Shown here: positions 1 through 8,160 of the stretch, piece by piece | How the letters are laid out: every line of letters begins with the position of its first letter | Numbering within the stretch: position 1 is the first letter of the stretch | Source of the DNA: Paenibacillus sp. V4I3 | GTDB lineage: Bacteria; Bacillota; Bacilli; Paenibacillales; NBRC-103111 | Direction of reading: 5' to 3' | Assembly: GCF_030817215.1 (NCBI RefSeq) | Contig: NZ_JAUSZA010000001.1 | Span: 2,268,501-2,332,500, forward strand | DNA: 64,000 nucleotides | Made by a program: the position numbers and the translations under genes | Notes under the pieces: model-generated | What the model was told of the DNA's origin: nothing | Database searches by the model: none | What the model saw: only the letters and a program-made list of their open reading frames with translations

Positions 1-372
1 GGGGTTATGGCATTAGGACTTCACTCCGTAGGGATGCTCGGCAAACTTTATGCAGAGGCCATTGAGAATATGGATATGGGACCTACGGAAGCCATGACAG
101 CTGTGGGTGCAAACATCTGGCAGCGGATGGCGTTTGCCGTGGTGCCGCAGGTCATTCCCGATTTCATATCATACACCTTATATCGCTTTGAGATTAATGT
201 CCGTTCAGCGACGTTGCTAGGTGTTATTGGTGCAGGTGGTATCGGTACGCCACTCATCTTCGCGCTCAACGCGAGGCAGTGGCCGCGAGTAGGTATCATC
301 CTCATTGGTATTATTGTCACCGTCTCAGTCATTGACTACATCTCAGGTACACTCCGCAAACGCATTGTATGA
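1..372 (+). CDS. phnE: Phosphonate/phosphite ABC transporter permease PhnE, C-terminal part
   Basis: The reading frame is open from base 1, so the 5' end lies outside the window. The visible 123 codons match the C-terminal part of PhnE-type inner-membrane permeases, which move phosphonate, phosphite or phosphate esters with the PhnC ATPase and PhnD binding protein. A typical cytoplasmic coupling loop is visible (LHSVGMLGKLYAEAIENMD, then EAMTAVGANIWQRMAF). It is followed by YTLYRFEINVRSATLLGVIG and GAGGIGTPL, both characteristic of the family, and by a last hydrophobic segment ending in a basic tail (LRKRIV). No gene follows on this strand for about 2 kb, so it is probably the last gene of its operon. 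A PhnD-like binding protein lies 850 bases downstream on the opposite strand. Confidence 0.9.
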   Translation, partial: GVMALGLHSVGMLGKLYAEAIENMDMGPTEAMTAVGANIWQRMAFAVVPQVIPDFISYTLYRFEINVRSATLLGVIGAGGIGTPLIFALNARQWPRVGIILIGIIVTVSVIDYISGTLRKRIV

Positions 373-784
373 GGACATGGGAAAGTCTTTACAAGTGAAT
401 TTTCAGTTGAAAATAACTCCAACACCAGCTATTATAGTGGTTTTGGAGGCTTATTTGTTCATAAATGGGGGCTTTTATTTAGGATGGCCCATTTAGGGCA
501 GTAACGTTTTTTTTTGTTTTGGGATAACAGGATAACGGTTTTCGCGGATTGTGGAAAAGATGAGTTGGAGAGTTGTATAACGTGCAACAATTTCTCGGTT
601 TTCGTCAGGATTTGTTGAAGATGTTGCAGTTCATACAACAATTTAGCCGCATTAATATGCAGCATGATCAATGTTGGCGTAATTGTTGCATTTTCTGCAA
701 CATTAAGCAACAAACCCGCGACTTTCTAGCCTAAAAGCTGTACAAAATACAACTTCCCTTGAGGGGATTTTTTTTATCTACGCA
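373..784. other. Intergenic region with TTGTTGCA/TGCAACAA repeats
   Basis: I see no convincing gene here. The stretch from about 575 to 715 is rich in the words TGCAACAA and TGTTGCA on both strands. It includes a perfect hairpin of 7 bp (TGTTGCA, 5-base loop, TGCAACA) at 684-702. A short GC stem TTCCC/GGGGA followed by eight T at about 754-776 could be a weak terminator for phnE. A minus-strand reading frame across this area has no ribosome site and a leucine/glutamine-rich composition that follows from the repeats. It may be a dispersed intergenic repeat, but only one copy is in the window. Confidence 0.45.
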
Positions 785-1033
785 TTAGCTGTAATGCCTT
801 CCTTGGGCTACCAAGCGGAGTGACCTACTTTCACGGTTGGTCTTTGATGGGGTGAATGAATCCAAGACCGGTTCTAACACCTCAATTTGTTCGATCAGCT
901 CTATAGGAATCAGGACGTTATTCAATTTCAAAAGTCGAAAAGTAGGATAGTAATTTGTAATAACCCCCCTTATCTCGTCTTTACCGCACCGGATAGAGAC
1001 TTCTTTTTTGCAGCTAATAAGCATTTCGAACAT
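785..1033 (-). CDS. Small conserved-looking protein, 82 aa, possible Sm-like fold
   Basis: The start is well supported: GAGGTG lies 8 bases before the ATG at 1033. The first 50 residues alternate short strands with glycines (CKKEVSIRCGKDEIRGVITN, then a run ending in VLIPIELIEQIEVLEPV). This resembles small beta-barrel (Sm-like) proteins found in spore coat and RNA-binding families, but the match is only by pattern. The C-terminal 30 residues are polar and basic. No operon partner is visible: the PhnD-like gene upstream on the same strand ends at 1225 and is separated by a strong terminator. Function unknown. Confidence 0.6.
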   Translation of the reverse strand: MFEMLISCKKEVSIRCGKDEIRGVITNYYPTFRLLKLNNVLIPIELIEQIEVLEPVLDSFTPSKTNRESRSLRLVAQGRHYS

Positions 1034-1160
1034 CCAATTTTCACCTCACTATGATATATGACAGGTCCAGGTAAACGTTTGTCATGCAAAAGTAAAAAAA
1101 AATTTACACGGACGTGCCACATTCATAGTATGCGAGGGAGGTTTGGAGTAGAATGCAAAA

Positions 1161-1204
1161 AAAATACCTCTACATAATTCGAAAGAATCATGTAGAGGTA
1201 TTTT
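1161..1204 (-). terminator. Intrinsic terminator after the PhnD-like gene
   Basis: A perfect 15-bp stem (AAAATACCTCTACAT with its complement) encloses an inner ATTC/GAAT stem and a GAAA tetraloop. On the minus strand it ends in a run of T. It sits 20 bases past the stop of the PhnD-like gene. A and T runs on both sides would let it work in both directions. Confidence 0.9.
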
Positions 1205-1224
1205 CATTTCACAGGAAACCAAGC

Positions 1225-2193
1225 TTATTTCAAGCCCATTTCTTTATTAACGCTGCGAACGATGTCGAATTTGGCATCGTCAGAAACTACATAGCCTTTG
1301 TGTGAATAAACATCGAAAATGATTTTTTGACCATCTGGGTCGTTACCAATAGCGATGAATGCGTCTTGGATTTTCTTTTTCCATGCTGCATCCATATCGG
1401 AACGAACAGCGATGGTATCATTTGGAATTTTGTCAGAGTAGCTAAGAACGCGAGTTTGTTTGAATACATCTGGATAATCTTTAGTCATATTCGTACGGAT
1501 GTCTTGGAATACGCCTACAGCGTCAACTTGACCGTTAAGAAGAGCGATAACTGCTTTATCATGGCCTTGGAATGGAACGCCAGTTACATCTTTAACTGGA
1601 TCTACGCCAGCTTTTTTCAGTACGAATCCTGGGTAAGTGTAACCAGCAGCGGATGTAACACCTTGCCAGCCCATTTTTTTGCCTTTCAGATCAGCAACTG
1701 ATTTGATTGGGGAATCCGCTTTAACTAGAATCTCTGATTTATAGAAATCAACTAGATCCTTCGTTGGTTGACCTGTTGCATCGTCAACGCCTAAGCGCGT
1801 TGCTTGTAAAAGCAGGTCTGCTGCTTTACGAGTGTCATGAGCAACAACGTAGTTGCTTGGAGGCAAGAAGCCAACATCCACTTGTTTGGAGGCCATTGCT
1901 TCGATAACAACGTTATAATCTGTTGATACAGAAACCTTAACTGGGATGCCAAGTTTGTCTTGAAGCAGTTTTTCAAGTGGCTTTGCTTTTGCTTCAAGCG
2001 TCTCTGCATTTTGGGAAGGAACGAACTGTACTTTAAGCTCTTTAGGTACGAAGCCTGCAGCAGCAGCCGGCGTAGCGGAAGCTTTCGTAGATGCGGATGC
2101 AGCAGGAGCTGTTTCCTCTTTTTTTGCGCAGCCTGCAAGAACACCTGCAGCAACGATCATGGACAAACTAATGACAGTGAATTTTTTCATCAT
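1225..2193 (-). CDS. phnD: Phosphate/phosphite/phosphonate ABC transporter substrate-binding lipoprotein (PhnD family)
   Basis: This is a periplasmic-type binding protein anchored as a lipoprotein. The N-terminus is basic, then hydrophobic, and ends in a lipobox (VLAGC) with the lipid cysteine near residue 22; a Ser/Ala/Thr linker follows. The mature part has PhnD-family features: KAKPLEKLLQDKLGIPV, VDVGFLPPSNYV, DLKGKKMGWQGVTSAAGY and LLNGQVDAVGVF. Length (322 aa) is normal for the family. GGAGGTC lies 8 bases before the ATGATG start. The protein would capture phosphonates or phosphite and pass them to a PhnE/PhnC transporter. The phnE fragment at the left edge is the obvious candidate partner, but it is on the other strand, so this gene is transcribed separately. 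The ligand cannot be read from sequence alone. Confidence 0.92.
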   Translation of the reverse strand: MMKKFTVISLSMIVAAGVLAGCAKKEETAPAASASTKASATPAAAAGFVPKELKVQFVPSQNAETLEAKAKPLEKLLQDKLGIPVKVSVSTDYNVVIEAMASKQVDVGFLPPSNYVVAHDTRKAADLLLQATRLGVDDATGQPTKDLVDFYKSEILVKADSPIKSVADLKGKKMGWQGVTSAAGYTYPGFVLKKAGVDPVKDVTGVPFQGHDKAVIALLNGQVDAVGVFQDIRTNMTKDYPDVFKQTRVLSYSDKIPNDTIAVRSDMDAAWKKKIQDAFIAIGNDPDGQKIIFDVYSHKGYVVSDDAKFDIVRSVNKEMGLK

Positions 2194-2340
2194 CTTTTTT
2201 TGACCTCCGTTTAATTTTATACTTTATCTATGATGTACTATAACATTATCATATAATATATGGAAGATTGTGTGAAGTATTTGTTAATCTGACAATCGAT
2301 ATGTATGGCGTTACAAAATAACATGCTTGGAGTGGGTAAT

Positions 2341-3936
2341 TTGACTCAATCTTGTAAGCTGCAGAAAAGTAGAGTAACTATATTAGAAACAAGTGATCTG
2401 CATGGAAATATGCTGCCAATTCACTATGCAAATAATCAACCTAACGATGTGGGTCTATCCAAAGTGGCTGCGCTTATTGCCGCAGAACGTAAGAAAGAAG
2501 CCCATGTTATTGTGATTGATAATGGGGATCTGATTCAAGGAACGCCACTTGCGTATCATCATGCTAGATTGAATAACGAGCCGATGGATCCAATGGTCCT
2601 TGGTCTGAACTATGTGGGTTATGATGCGGCCGTTATTGGCAATCATGAATTTAACTATGGACTTCGTGTGCTGCAAAAAGCGGTTCAGGAATCAAAGTTT
2701 CCTTGGTTATGTGCCAACATTGTGGATGCAGTGAGCGGAGAACCGTTCCTAGGAAAGCCATATCTAATTAAAGAATTACCGGACGGCGTTCGCATAGGAA
2801 TTCTGGGCTTGACAACTCCCTATATTCCGAATTGGGAAAATCCCGCTCATATCGAGGGATTGCGGTTCGAAGATGCTTTGGAGTCGGCTAAGAAATGGGT
2901 AAAGTTCCTCAAGGAGCATGAGCAAGTGGATGTCGTTGTTGTCTCCTACCATGGTGGTTTTGAAAGACATCTAACGACGGGTGAGCCAACCGAGCCTCTA
3001 ACGGGAGAAAATCAGGGCTTTCAACTATGTATGGAAGTAGAAGGTATAGATGTTCTGCTTACAGGGCATCAACACCGAAGCATCGCGGGAGTAGAAATCA
3101 ATGGTGTTGTCATTGTACAACCAGGAACTGCTGGTGTAACACTTGGTAAAGTTGAATTAAAGCTCTCGAAGGTAGATGGCAAATGGCGCATCGATGCCAA
3201 GAAATCGGAGCTGCTTTCTGTGGCTAATATTGAAGCGGACAACAAATTGATAGAGCTTGTTAGTGTGTATGAAGCGAAGACACAGGAGTGGCTCGATCAA
3301 CCAATTGGTAAGCTGTCCGGAGATATGCTAGTCAAAGATCCCATGCACATTCGCTTGAAGGACAATGCGCTGATCGAGTTCATCAATCGTGTTCAGATGG
3401 AGCTCTCGGGAGCAGCCATTTCAAATACAGCGTTGTTTGATAATGTATCGCCAGGATTTCCATCGGATATTACAATGAGGGACATCGTCTCCAACTACAT
3501 TTACCCGAATACACTGAAAGTGATACGGATTTCCGGACAAGACATCAAGGATGCTTTAGAGCAATCAGCAGAATACTTTGAACTAACATTAGTTGGTGAA
3601 GTTCAAGTGAGCAGCAAGTTTAGAGACCCGAAGCCGTCGCATTATAACTATGATATGTGGGAAGGGATTACCTATAAATTGAACATATCCCGCCCAATTG
3701 GCAAGCGTGTCGTACAACTGGAATATGAAGGGAAACCGCTGGATCTCGAGGCCTCCTACGATGTTGTTATGAATAATTACCGAGCTGCAGGCGGAGGCAA
3801 TTATGGGATGTTCCAGGATAAACCGGTCATCAAAGATATCCCGACGGATGTAGCTGAATTATTGGCAGGATACATCATGGAGCGCGGTACCATTGAAGCT
3901 AGTGTGAACGAAAATTGGGAAGTCATCTGGGACTAG
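2341..3936 (+). CDS. Cytoplasmic bifunctional metallophosphatase / 5'-nucleotidase family protein
   Basis: The protein has the two-domain layout of 5'-nucleotidase or 2',3'-cyclic-nucleotide phosphodiesterase enzymes. The N-terminal metallophosphatase domain shows the metal-ligand motifs TSDLHGN, DNGDLIQGTP, GNHEFNYG, SYHGGFERH and GHQHR. The C-terminal domain carries the substrate-binding motif NNYRAAGGGNYGMF. There is no signal peptide or cell-wall anchor, so it should act in the cytoplasm, unlike most members. I chose the TTG at 2341 because TTGGAG lies 8 bases upstream. An in-frame ATG at 2305 would add 12 residues but has no good ribosome site. It is divergent from the PhnD-like gene, so a role in phosphate scavenging is possible but is inference. 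Confidence 0.88.
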   Translation: MTQSCKLQKSRVTILETSDLHGNMLPIHYANNQPNDVGLSKVAALIAAERKKEAHVIVIDNGDLIQGTPLAYHHARLNNEPMDPMVLGLNYVGYDAAVIGNHEFNYGLRVLQKAVQESKFPWLCANIVDAVSGEPFLGKPYLIKELPDGVRIGILGLTTPYIPNWENPAHIEGLRFEDALESAKKWVKFLKEHEQVDVVVVSYHGGFERHLTTGEPTEPLTGENQGFQLCMEVEGIDVLLTGHQHRSIAGVEINGVVIVQPGTAGVTLGKVELKLSKVDGKWRIDAKKSELLSVANIEADNKLIELVSVYEAKTQEWLDQPIGKLSGDMLVKDPMHIRLKDNALIEFINRVQMELSGAAISNTALFDNVSPGFPSDITMRDIVSNYIYPNTLKVIRISGQDIKDALEQSAEYFELTLVGEVQVSSKFRDPKPSHYNYDMWEGITYKLNISRPIGKRVVQLEYEGKPLDLEASYDVVMNNYRAAGGGNYGMFQDKPVIKDIPTDVAELLAGYIMERGTIEASVNENWEVIWD

Positions 3937-3943
3937 GTTGGCA

Positions 3944-4068
3944 TTAGGATTCGCGAATGTATTCCCGGTCCCCTGATCTAGGATTGTAATACACGCGATA
4001 AGTGGATCCATCCTTTGGATCACTTCCGTGACTTCATAGCCTGCGATGTTTTCTGTTGTAGCTATCAT
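3944..4068 (-). pseudogene. Small gene apparently broken by a one-base frameshift
   Basis: A minus-strand ATG at 4068 has a good ribosome site (AAAGGAG, about 9 bases upstream). The first 16 residues read MIATTENIAGYEVTEV. In that frame the sequence then loses protein character. In another frame, from about 4020 to a stop at 3944-3946, it reads DPKDGSTYRVYYNPRSGD and ends REYIRES. Adding one base near 4020 would join the two into a protein of about 42 residues. The product is not recognised. The break may be real or a sequencing error. Confidence 0.4.
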
Positions 4069-4166
4069 GAAGAATCATCTCCTTTTTTTGTAAAATAGAC
4101 TCTTGCTACTTGATTAAGATTCGATATTATTAACTTAGTACGAAAATGAAAATAGGGGGTTTCGCA

Positions 4167-4973
4167 TTGAGTATAATTAAAACGATCGAATTATGGCCCG
4201 GAGCATCCAAGGATAGCATAGGTGATGATAACCAAGGATGTCCGAGTCTGACTTTGTATCCCACGTCTAAGGAAGGCTTGAGCTCTGCAGTTATAGTATG
4301 TCCCGGAGGAGGCTATTGTAGGCGTGCTGCTCATGAGGGGGAGCCCATTGCCAAATGGTTAAATGGACTTGGAATTTCAGCTTTTGTTTTGAATTATCGC
4401 GTAGCTCCCTATGAACACCCGATTCCACTCCAAGATGCACAACGGGCAATTCGAACGGTAAGGCATCACGCTGAAGAGTGGCAAATTGATCCGAACCGTG
4501 TTGGTATTCTCGGCTTCTCGGCAGGTGGACATTTAGCTTCTTCAGCCGGTACACATTACGATAAAGGAGATCAGGAATCAGTCGATCCGATCGAAAGACA
4601 AAGCAGTCGTCCCGATGTGATGGTGCTCTGTTACCCAGTTATTACTTTCTCCGGAGAGTATGGACATGAAGGTTCAAAGCTTAATTTACTAGGAAAAACA
4701 CCGGATGAGAAGTTAGTCTCGCTGCTATCCAATGAGCAACAAGTAACAGCGCATACGCCACCGACTTTTCTCTGGCATACAGCTGATGATGCGGCCGTTG
4801 CCGTCGAGAACAGTTTGCTTTTTGCAGGGGCGCTAAGCCGTCATAAAGTGCCTTTTGATCTGCACGTGTTTGAGAGCGGACGTCATGGTATTGGAATAGC
4901 TGATGATCATCAGGAAGCTTACATTTGGCCTGAACTCTGTGCGAATTGGCTCAAAAAGCAACATTTTGCATGA
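4167..4973 (+). CDS. Alpha/beta hydrolase, esterase/lipase-like (BD-FAE / acetylxylan esterase type)
   Basis: This soluble serine hydrolase of about 268 aa has a complete catalytic set. The oxyanion-hole motif is VCPGGGYCRRAAHEGEP, the nucleophile elbow is GFSAGG, the acid lies in WHTADDAAV, and the histidine lies in ESGRHGIGIA. Similar enzymes remove acetyl or feruloyl groups from sugars or cleave small esters; the substrate here is unknown. The TTG at 4167 is the likely start, with AGGGGG 8 bases upstream; the in-frame ATG at 4146 lacks a site. No signal peptide is seen. The stop overlaps the pxpB start (ATGA), so it is translationally coupled to the 5-oxoprolinase genes, an unusual companion. 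Confidence 0.85.
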   Translation: MSIIKTIELWPGASKDSIGDDNQGCPSLTLYPTSKEGLSSAVIVCPGGGYCRRAAHEGEPIAKWLNGLGISAFVLNYRVAPYEHPIPLQDAQRAIRTVRHHAEEWQIDPNRVGILGFSAGGHLASSAGTHYDKGDQESVDPIERQSSRPDVMVLCYPVITFSGEYGHEGSKLNLLGKTPDEKLVSLLSNEQQVTAHTPPTFLWHTADDAAVAVENSLLFAGALSRHKVPFDLHVFESGRHGIGIADDHQEAYIWPELCANWLKKQHFA

Positions 4974-5758
4974 CCAAACTCTCTTACGAATGCGACATGC
5001 TTGGAGATTCGGCTATTGTGATTAGGCTTGGTGCGGACATTGATTTATCCATTCTGAATCGAGTACGTCAGGTAACAGCTTACTTAGAGAATAATCGTTT
5101 TGAAGGTTTTACCGAAATAGTAACGGCATATACAACAATCACGATTTATTATGATAGTTTCCAGGTTTACAACTACTATTCAGAAGAGGGAACTACCCGA
5201 AAAAATGGGCGTGCCAGCTGGACGAATACGTTACTACCCTATGACATTGTCTTATTACATATTCAAAATCTTTTGCATAAGTTTGAACATACAAATGAGG
5301 TTCATATTAACGAGCCTGGGACAACAATTGAAATCCCTGTTTGTTACAGTGAGGATTATGGTCCGGATCTTGCGGATGTCGCGGCCTATCATCGTGTCAG
5401 TAAGGAAGAGATCGTGCACCTGCATACCTCACAGATTTATCCGGTATATATGATTGGCTTTGCACCTGGTTTTCCTTATTTGGGCGGATTGGATGACCAG
5501 CTGGCTACACCAAGGAAATCGGTACCTCGGACGAGGATACCAGTTGGTTCGGTAGGCATTGGCGGCGCTCAAACAGGCATTTATCCCTTTGAAACGCCTG
5601 GCGGCTGGAATTTGATTGGTCGTACCCCATTGGCTTTATTTCGTCCGGAATCTGATCCACCATCTCTACTAAAGGTAGGAGATCAAGTAAGATTTGTATC
5701 CATTACGGCAGAGCAGTTCCAATATGAAAAGGAGAGGAACATGGGAAATGGGCTTTGA
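4970..5758 (+). CDS. pxpB: 5-oxoprolinase subunit PxpB (KipI family)
   Basis: PxpB forms one half of the ATP-dependent complex that, with PxpC and PxpA, opens 5-oxoproline (pyroglutamate) to glutamate in the cytoplasm. In Bacillus the same fold is known as KipI, an inhibitor of the sporulation kinase KinA. Family motifs are clear: YMIGFAPGFPYLGG, PRKSVPRTRIPVGSVGIGG and ETPGGWNLIGRTPLALF. The N-terminal part (GDSAIVIRLG) also fits. The start at 4970 overlaps the previous stop. Its 3' end overlaps pxpC by 11 bases. Length (262 aa) is slightly above the usual 235-245. Confidence 0.92.
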   Translation: MTKLSYECDMLGDSAIVIRLGADIDLSILNRVRQVTAYLENNRFEGFTEIVTAYTTITIYYDSFQVYNYYSEEGTTRKNGRASWTNTLLPYDIVLLHIQNLLHKFEHTNEVHINEPGTTIEIPVCYSEDYGPDLADVAAYHRVSKEEIVHLHTSQIYPVYMIGFAPGFPYLGGLDDQLATPRKSVPRTRIPVGSVGIGGAQTGIYPFETPGGWNLIGRTPLALFRPESDPPSLLKVGDQVRFVSITAEQFQYEKERNMGNGL

Positions 5759-6728
5759 GGTCATCAAGCCGGGATTATTATCTACCTTGCAGGATGAGGG
5801 GCGGTATGGACAGCGGAAATATGGCGTCATTACATCAGGCCCCATGGACCTCTTTGCGCATCGAGCAGCCAATATACTCGTTGGGAATGATTGGGACGCA
5901 GCTGCTCTAGAAATGACTCTGCTAGGACCGAGTATGGTAGCGCAAAAGGATATGCTGTTATCTTTATGCGGAGCTGATATGGAAGCAGATAGGGACGGTA
6001 TTCGAGTGCCACTGTGGCGACCATTTCTAATCCGTAAAGGAGACCAGCTAAACGTTCATTATGCAGTTATGGGGTGCAGAGCCTACTTAGCCGTATATGG
6101 TGGTTTCGAGGTGAAACCTGTAATGGGCAGTAGAAGCACCTATTTACGTGCGGGCATAGGAGGTCACCAAGGCAGAGCACTACAAGCGGGAGATGATTTG
6201 TCGGTAAGTAATGACGTGGTAGGCGATTATCTTCACCATCCAGGGTCTGTGAGTGCCTTTATTCGTCCGGGCTATGAAGAAAATCCAGTTGTAAGAGTCA
6301 TACAAGGGAGGGAAGCTGCCCTTTTCACCGAGGCAAGCGTACGCAGCTTTCTGGCTCAAAACTATTTCGTTACTTCGCAATCGGATCGTATGGGTTATCG
6401 CTTGGAAGGGATGAGGCTCGAACTATCTGATGGCGTGCCGAGTGAGATGATCTCAGAAGCGGTCGTCCAAGGGACGATTCAAGTGCCCCCAAGTGGCCAG
6501 CCCATCCTGCTGATGGCGGACTGCCAAACAACCGGAGGCTACCCGCGCATCGCGCATGTCATCACGGCCGACCTTCCCTTAGTAGCTCAGGTGAAGCCAG
6601 GCGGAAAGATTCGTTTCCGGGAAGTCAGCCACCGGGAAGCCCAGGAGCAGATCTTGCTGCAGACGATGGATTTGCGGCTGCTTGAGGCTGGGGTTCGGGC
6701 TTGGGTTCGGGATCGTGGGGGGATTTAG
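5748..6728 (+). CDS. pxpC: 5-oxoprolinase subunit PxpC (KipA family)
   Basis: This is the carboxyltransferase-fold partner of PxpB. The N-terminus reads GFEVIKPGLLSTLQDEGRYG, a signature of the family. It is followed by GVITSGPMDLFAHRAANILVGN in two pieces, GGFEVKPVMGSRSTYLRAG and LLMADCQTTGGYPRIAHVI. I chose the ATG at 5748 because GGAGAGG lies about 10 bases upstream and the family signature begins directly after it; a longer frame from 5694 lies entirely within pxpB. Length is 326 aa, normal. It acts with PxpB and PxpA. Base composition becomes more GC-rich toward its 3' end, leading into pxpA. Confidence 0.92.
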   Translation: MGFEVIKPGLLSTLQDEGRYGQRKYGVITSGPMDLFAHRAANILVGNDWDAAALEMTLLGPSMVAQKDMLLSLCGADMEADRDGIRVPLWRPFLIRKGDQLNVHYAVMGCRAYLAVYGGFEVKPVMGSRSTYLRAGIGGHQGRALQAGDDLSVSNDVVGDYLHHPGSVSAFIRPGYEENPVVRVIQGREAALFTEASVRSFLAQNYFVTSQSDRMGYRLEGMRLELSDGVPSEMISEAVVQGTIQVPPSGQPILLMADCQTTGGYPRIAHVITADLPLVAQVKPGGKIRFREVSHREAQEQILLQTMDLRLLEAGVRAWVRDRGGI

Positions 6729-6810
6729 GAACTGGAGAGCTGAAAGAGCTGAAGAACTGAAGGATTGAGGGATTGATGAGCTGAGGAACCGAGAAACTGA
6801 GGAACTGGGA
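6729..6810 (+). repeat. Degenerate short tandem repeat between pxpC and pxpA
   Basis: The 82 bases between the two genes consist of many variants of a 9-11 base unit like GAGCTGAAA / GAACTGAAG / GAACTGAGG. C is rare outside the CTG core. The last unit supplies the purine-rich ribosome site of pxpA. Confidence 0.65.
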
Positions 6811-7578
6811 GTGAGAATTCTGCGTATTGACTTAAATTGTGATATGGGCGAAGGCTTCGGCGCTTATCGCCTTGGACGGGATGAGGAGCTGCTTGACTTC
6901 GTCAGCTCCGCCAACATCGCCTGCGGGTTCCACGCAGGCGATCCCGCAACCATGCGCAGCACAGTGCAGCTGTGCTTGCGCAAGGGCGTCGCGATCGGGG
7001 CCCATCCGGGCCTTCCCGATCTACAGGGCTTCGGCCGGCGCGAGATCGCGATCACGCCGGCGGAGGCTTACGAGCTGACGTTGTATCAGCTCGGGGCGCT
7101 GCAGGCGTTCGTCCACGCCGAAGGCGGACGCCTGCAGCACGTCAAGCCGCATGGCGCGCTCTATCACATGGCTGCGAAGCGCCATGATCTCGCCGCGGCC
7201 ATTGCGGCTGCGACCGCCAGCGTCAGCGCGGAGCTGACGCTGTTCGGCCCGCCCGGCAGCGAGCTGCTGCGGGCGGGTGCCGCCGCGGGGCTGCGGACCG
7301 CGAGCGAAGCCTTCGCGGACCGCAGCTACCAGCGGGACGGCACACTGACGCCCCGCGATCAGCCGGGGGCGCTGCTGTTGAGCGCCGCCGATGCTGCGGC
7401 GCAGGTCGTAAGGCTGGTCCGCGAAGGGAAGGTCCTCTCCCGAGAGGGAGAGGACCTGAGCATGCGCGCGGACACGATCTGCATCCACGGCGATGGTGTG
7501 CACGCCGTGGAATTCGCGCGCGACATCCGCGCGCTGCTAAACAGCAGCGGCATCGCAGTGCTGGCGCTCGGGCATTAA
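6811..7578 (+). CDS. pxpA: 5-oxoprolinase subunit PxpA (LamB/YcsF family)
   Basis: PxpA is the subunit that acts on 5-oxoproline together with PxpB and PxpC. The LamB/YcsF signatures are all present: [11 protein letters not shown] at residues 7-17, [29 protein letters not shown] and [11 protein letters not shown], then CIHGDG near the end. Length is 255 aa, normal. The start is GTG at 6811 after a purine-rich stretch. Codon use and base composition are far more GC-rich than the upstream pxp genes, with many GCG/GGC/CTG codons and alanine runs. That suggests replacement by recombination or a different mutational history. It ends the operon; the following region carries no strong terminator. 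Confidence 0.93.
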   Translation: MRILRIDLNCDMGEGFGAYRLGRDEELLDFVSSANIACGFHAGDPATMRSTVQLCLRKGVAIGAHPGLPDLQGFGRREIAITPAEAYELTLYQLGALQAFVHAEGGRLQHVKPHGALYHMAAKRHDLAAAIAAATASVSAELTLFGPPGSELLRAGAAAGLRTASEAFADRSYQRDGTLTPRDQPGALLLSAADAAAQVVRLVREGKVLSREGEDLSMRADTICIHGDGVHAVEFARDIRALLNSSGIAVLALGH

Positions 7579-8029
7579 TCACGGCGCTCGACACCGTCGT
7601 AACATCCCTTAGCATCGCTATAAAAGAGCCTTACGCCGCGTTCCTCAAACCGAGCGTCCAAGCCGAAAAACATGTATTTCCTACATGATTTTCGGCCATC
7701 AACGCCCGTTGAGCGCTGTTTACCTCCATTTTTTACATCAAATATCCCCCAATTCTCTGTAAACACACTTTTTAGCCAATTCTGATGCACTTTATGCATC
7801 TAATGATCCAATTTTGCTTCAGAGAATTCCACCTATATTGATGTACCTTCTGCAGGTAATGATCCAATTCTAGACCTCCTCCATGATTCTGAGTGCATTA
7901 TGCAGTATCTGCTTTACTTCCTAGGCAGCTATGCTCTAGGTTCTTCGTGCACTTTTAGCAGCATTCCAATCATTCTGTTTCCCAGAACCACCCCTTCCTA
8001 GGAAAGAATCTTTATAACCATTCTTTCAC
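7579..8029. other. Intergenic region with degenerate ~56-base repeats
   Basis: No credible gene is seen. The word AATGATCCAATT occurs at 7802-7813 and again at 7858-7869, 56 bases apart. Each copy is preceded by a GATGCAC/GATGTAC...TGCA-type segment, and weaker copies follow to about 7950 (GTGCATTATGCAG, GTGCACTTTTAGCAG). The segment 7580-7700 keeps the GC-rich character of pxpA, then composition falls sharply. A minus-strand frame at 7575-7799 is not supported by a ribosome site or a recognisable product. Confidence 0.45.
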
Positions 8030-8065
8030 TTGAGAACAAGCTGGAAATATGAGTAAATATAAAGG

Positions 8066-8079
8066 TAGCCGGCCGGCTA
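8066..8079. promoter_or_regulatory. 14-bp perfect palindrome TAGCCGGCCGGCTA
   Basis: This fully symmetric GC-rich sequence lies 39 bases before the first short ORF. It could be a regulator-binding site or a small hairpin in the leader. A possible weak promoter (TTGAGA at 8030) lies just upstream. Confidence 0.4.
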
Positions 8080-8104
8080 ATTACTTCGGAAAGGAGTGAT
8101 CAAA

Positions 8105-8140
8105 GTGATTACAACAAAAGCAGAGGTGGTCTCTGCGTAA
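8105..8140 (+). CDS. Short leader-type ORF 1 (11 aa)
   Basis: A GTG start follows a near-perfect ribosome site (AAGGAGTGAT, 8 bases spacing) and encodes MITTKAEVVSA before TAA. Such a strong site on so small an ORF suggests it is translated. The last codons overlap a GCAGAG/CTCTGC hairpin, and a terminator follows 20 bases later. This arrangement resembles leader peptides that control transcription attenuation. The C-terminal AEVVSA resembles the AEVLVS end of the second short ORF. The peptide is not recognised. Confidence 0.5.
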   Translation: MITTKAEVVSA

Positions 8141-8146
8141 GCAGAG
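8120..8146 (+). promoter_or_regulatory. Mutually exclusive hairpins over the ORF 1 stop codon
   Basis: The order is GCAGAG (8120-8125), CTCTGC (8131-8136), GCAGAG (8141-8146). The central CTCTGC can pair with the first copy (loop GTGGT) or the second (loop GTAA, which contains the stop). A ribosome at the ORF 1 stop would cover the first copy. Such a switch could affect the terminator just downstream. Function is inferred. Confidence 0.4.
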
Positions 8147-8160
8147 TCCATCGTTCCAAA

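Noticed and set aside
305..496. 63-codon plus-strand frame overlapping the phnE end
   Set aside because: Starts inside phnE in another frame, has no ribosome site, and resembles no protein.
6839..7615. Several long frames on both strands across pxpA
   Set aside because: High GC makes long open frames in all phases; the pxpA frame has all family motifs, the others none.
7575..7799. Minus-strand 74-codon frame after pxpA
   Set aside because: No ribosome site, unrecognised product, and it runs across the GC shift and repeat area.
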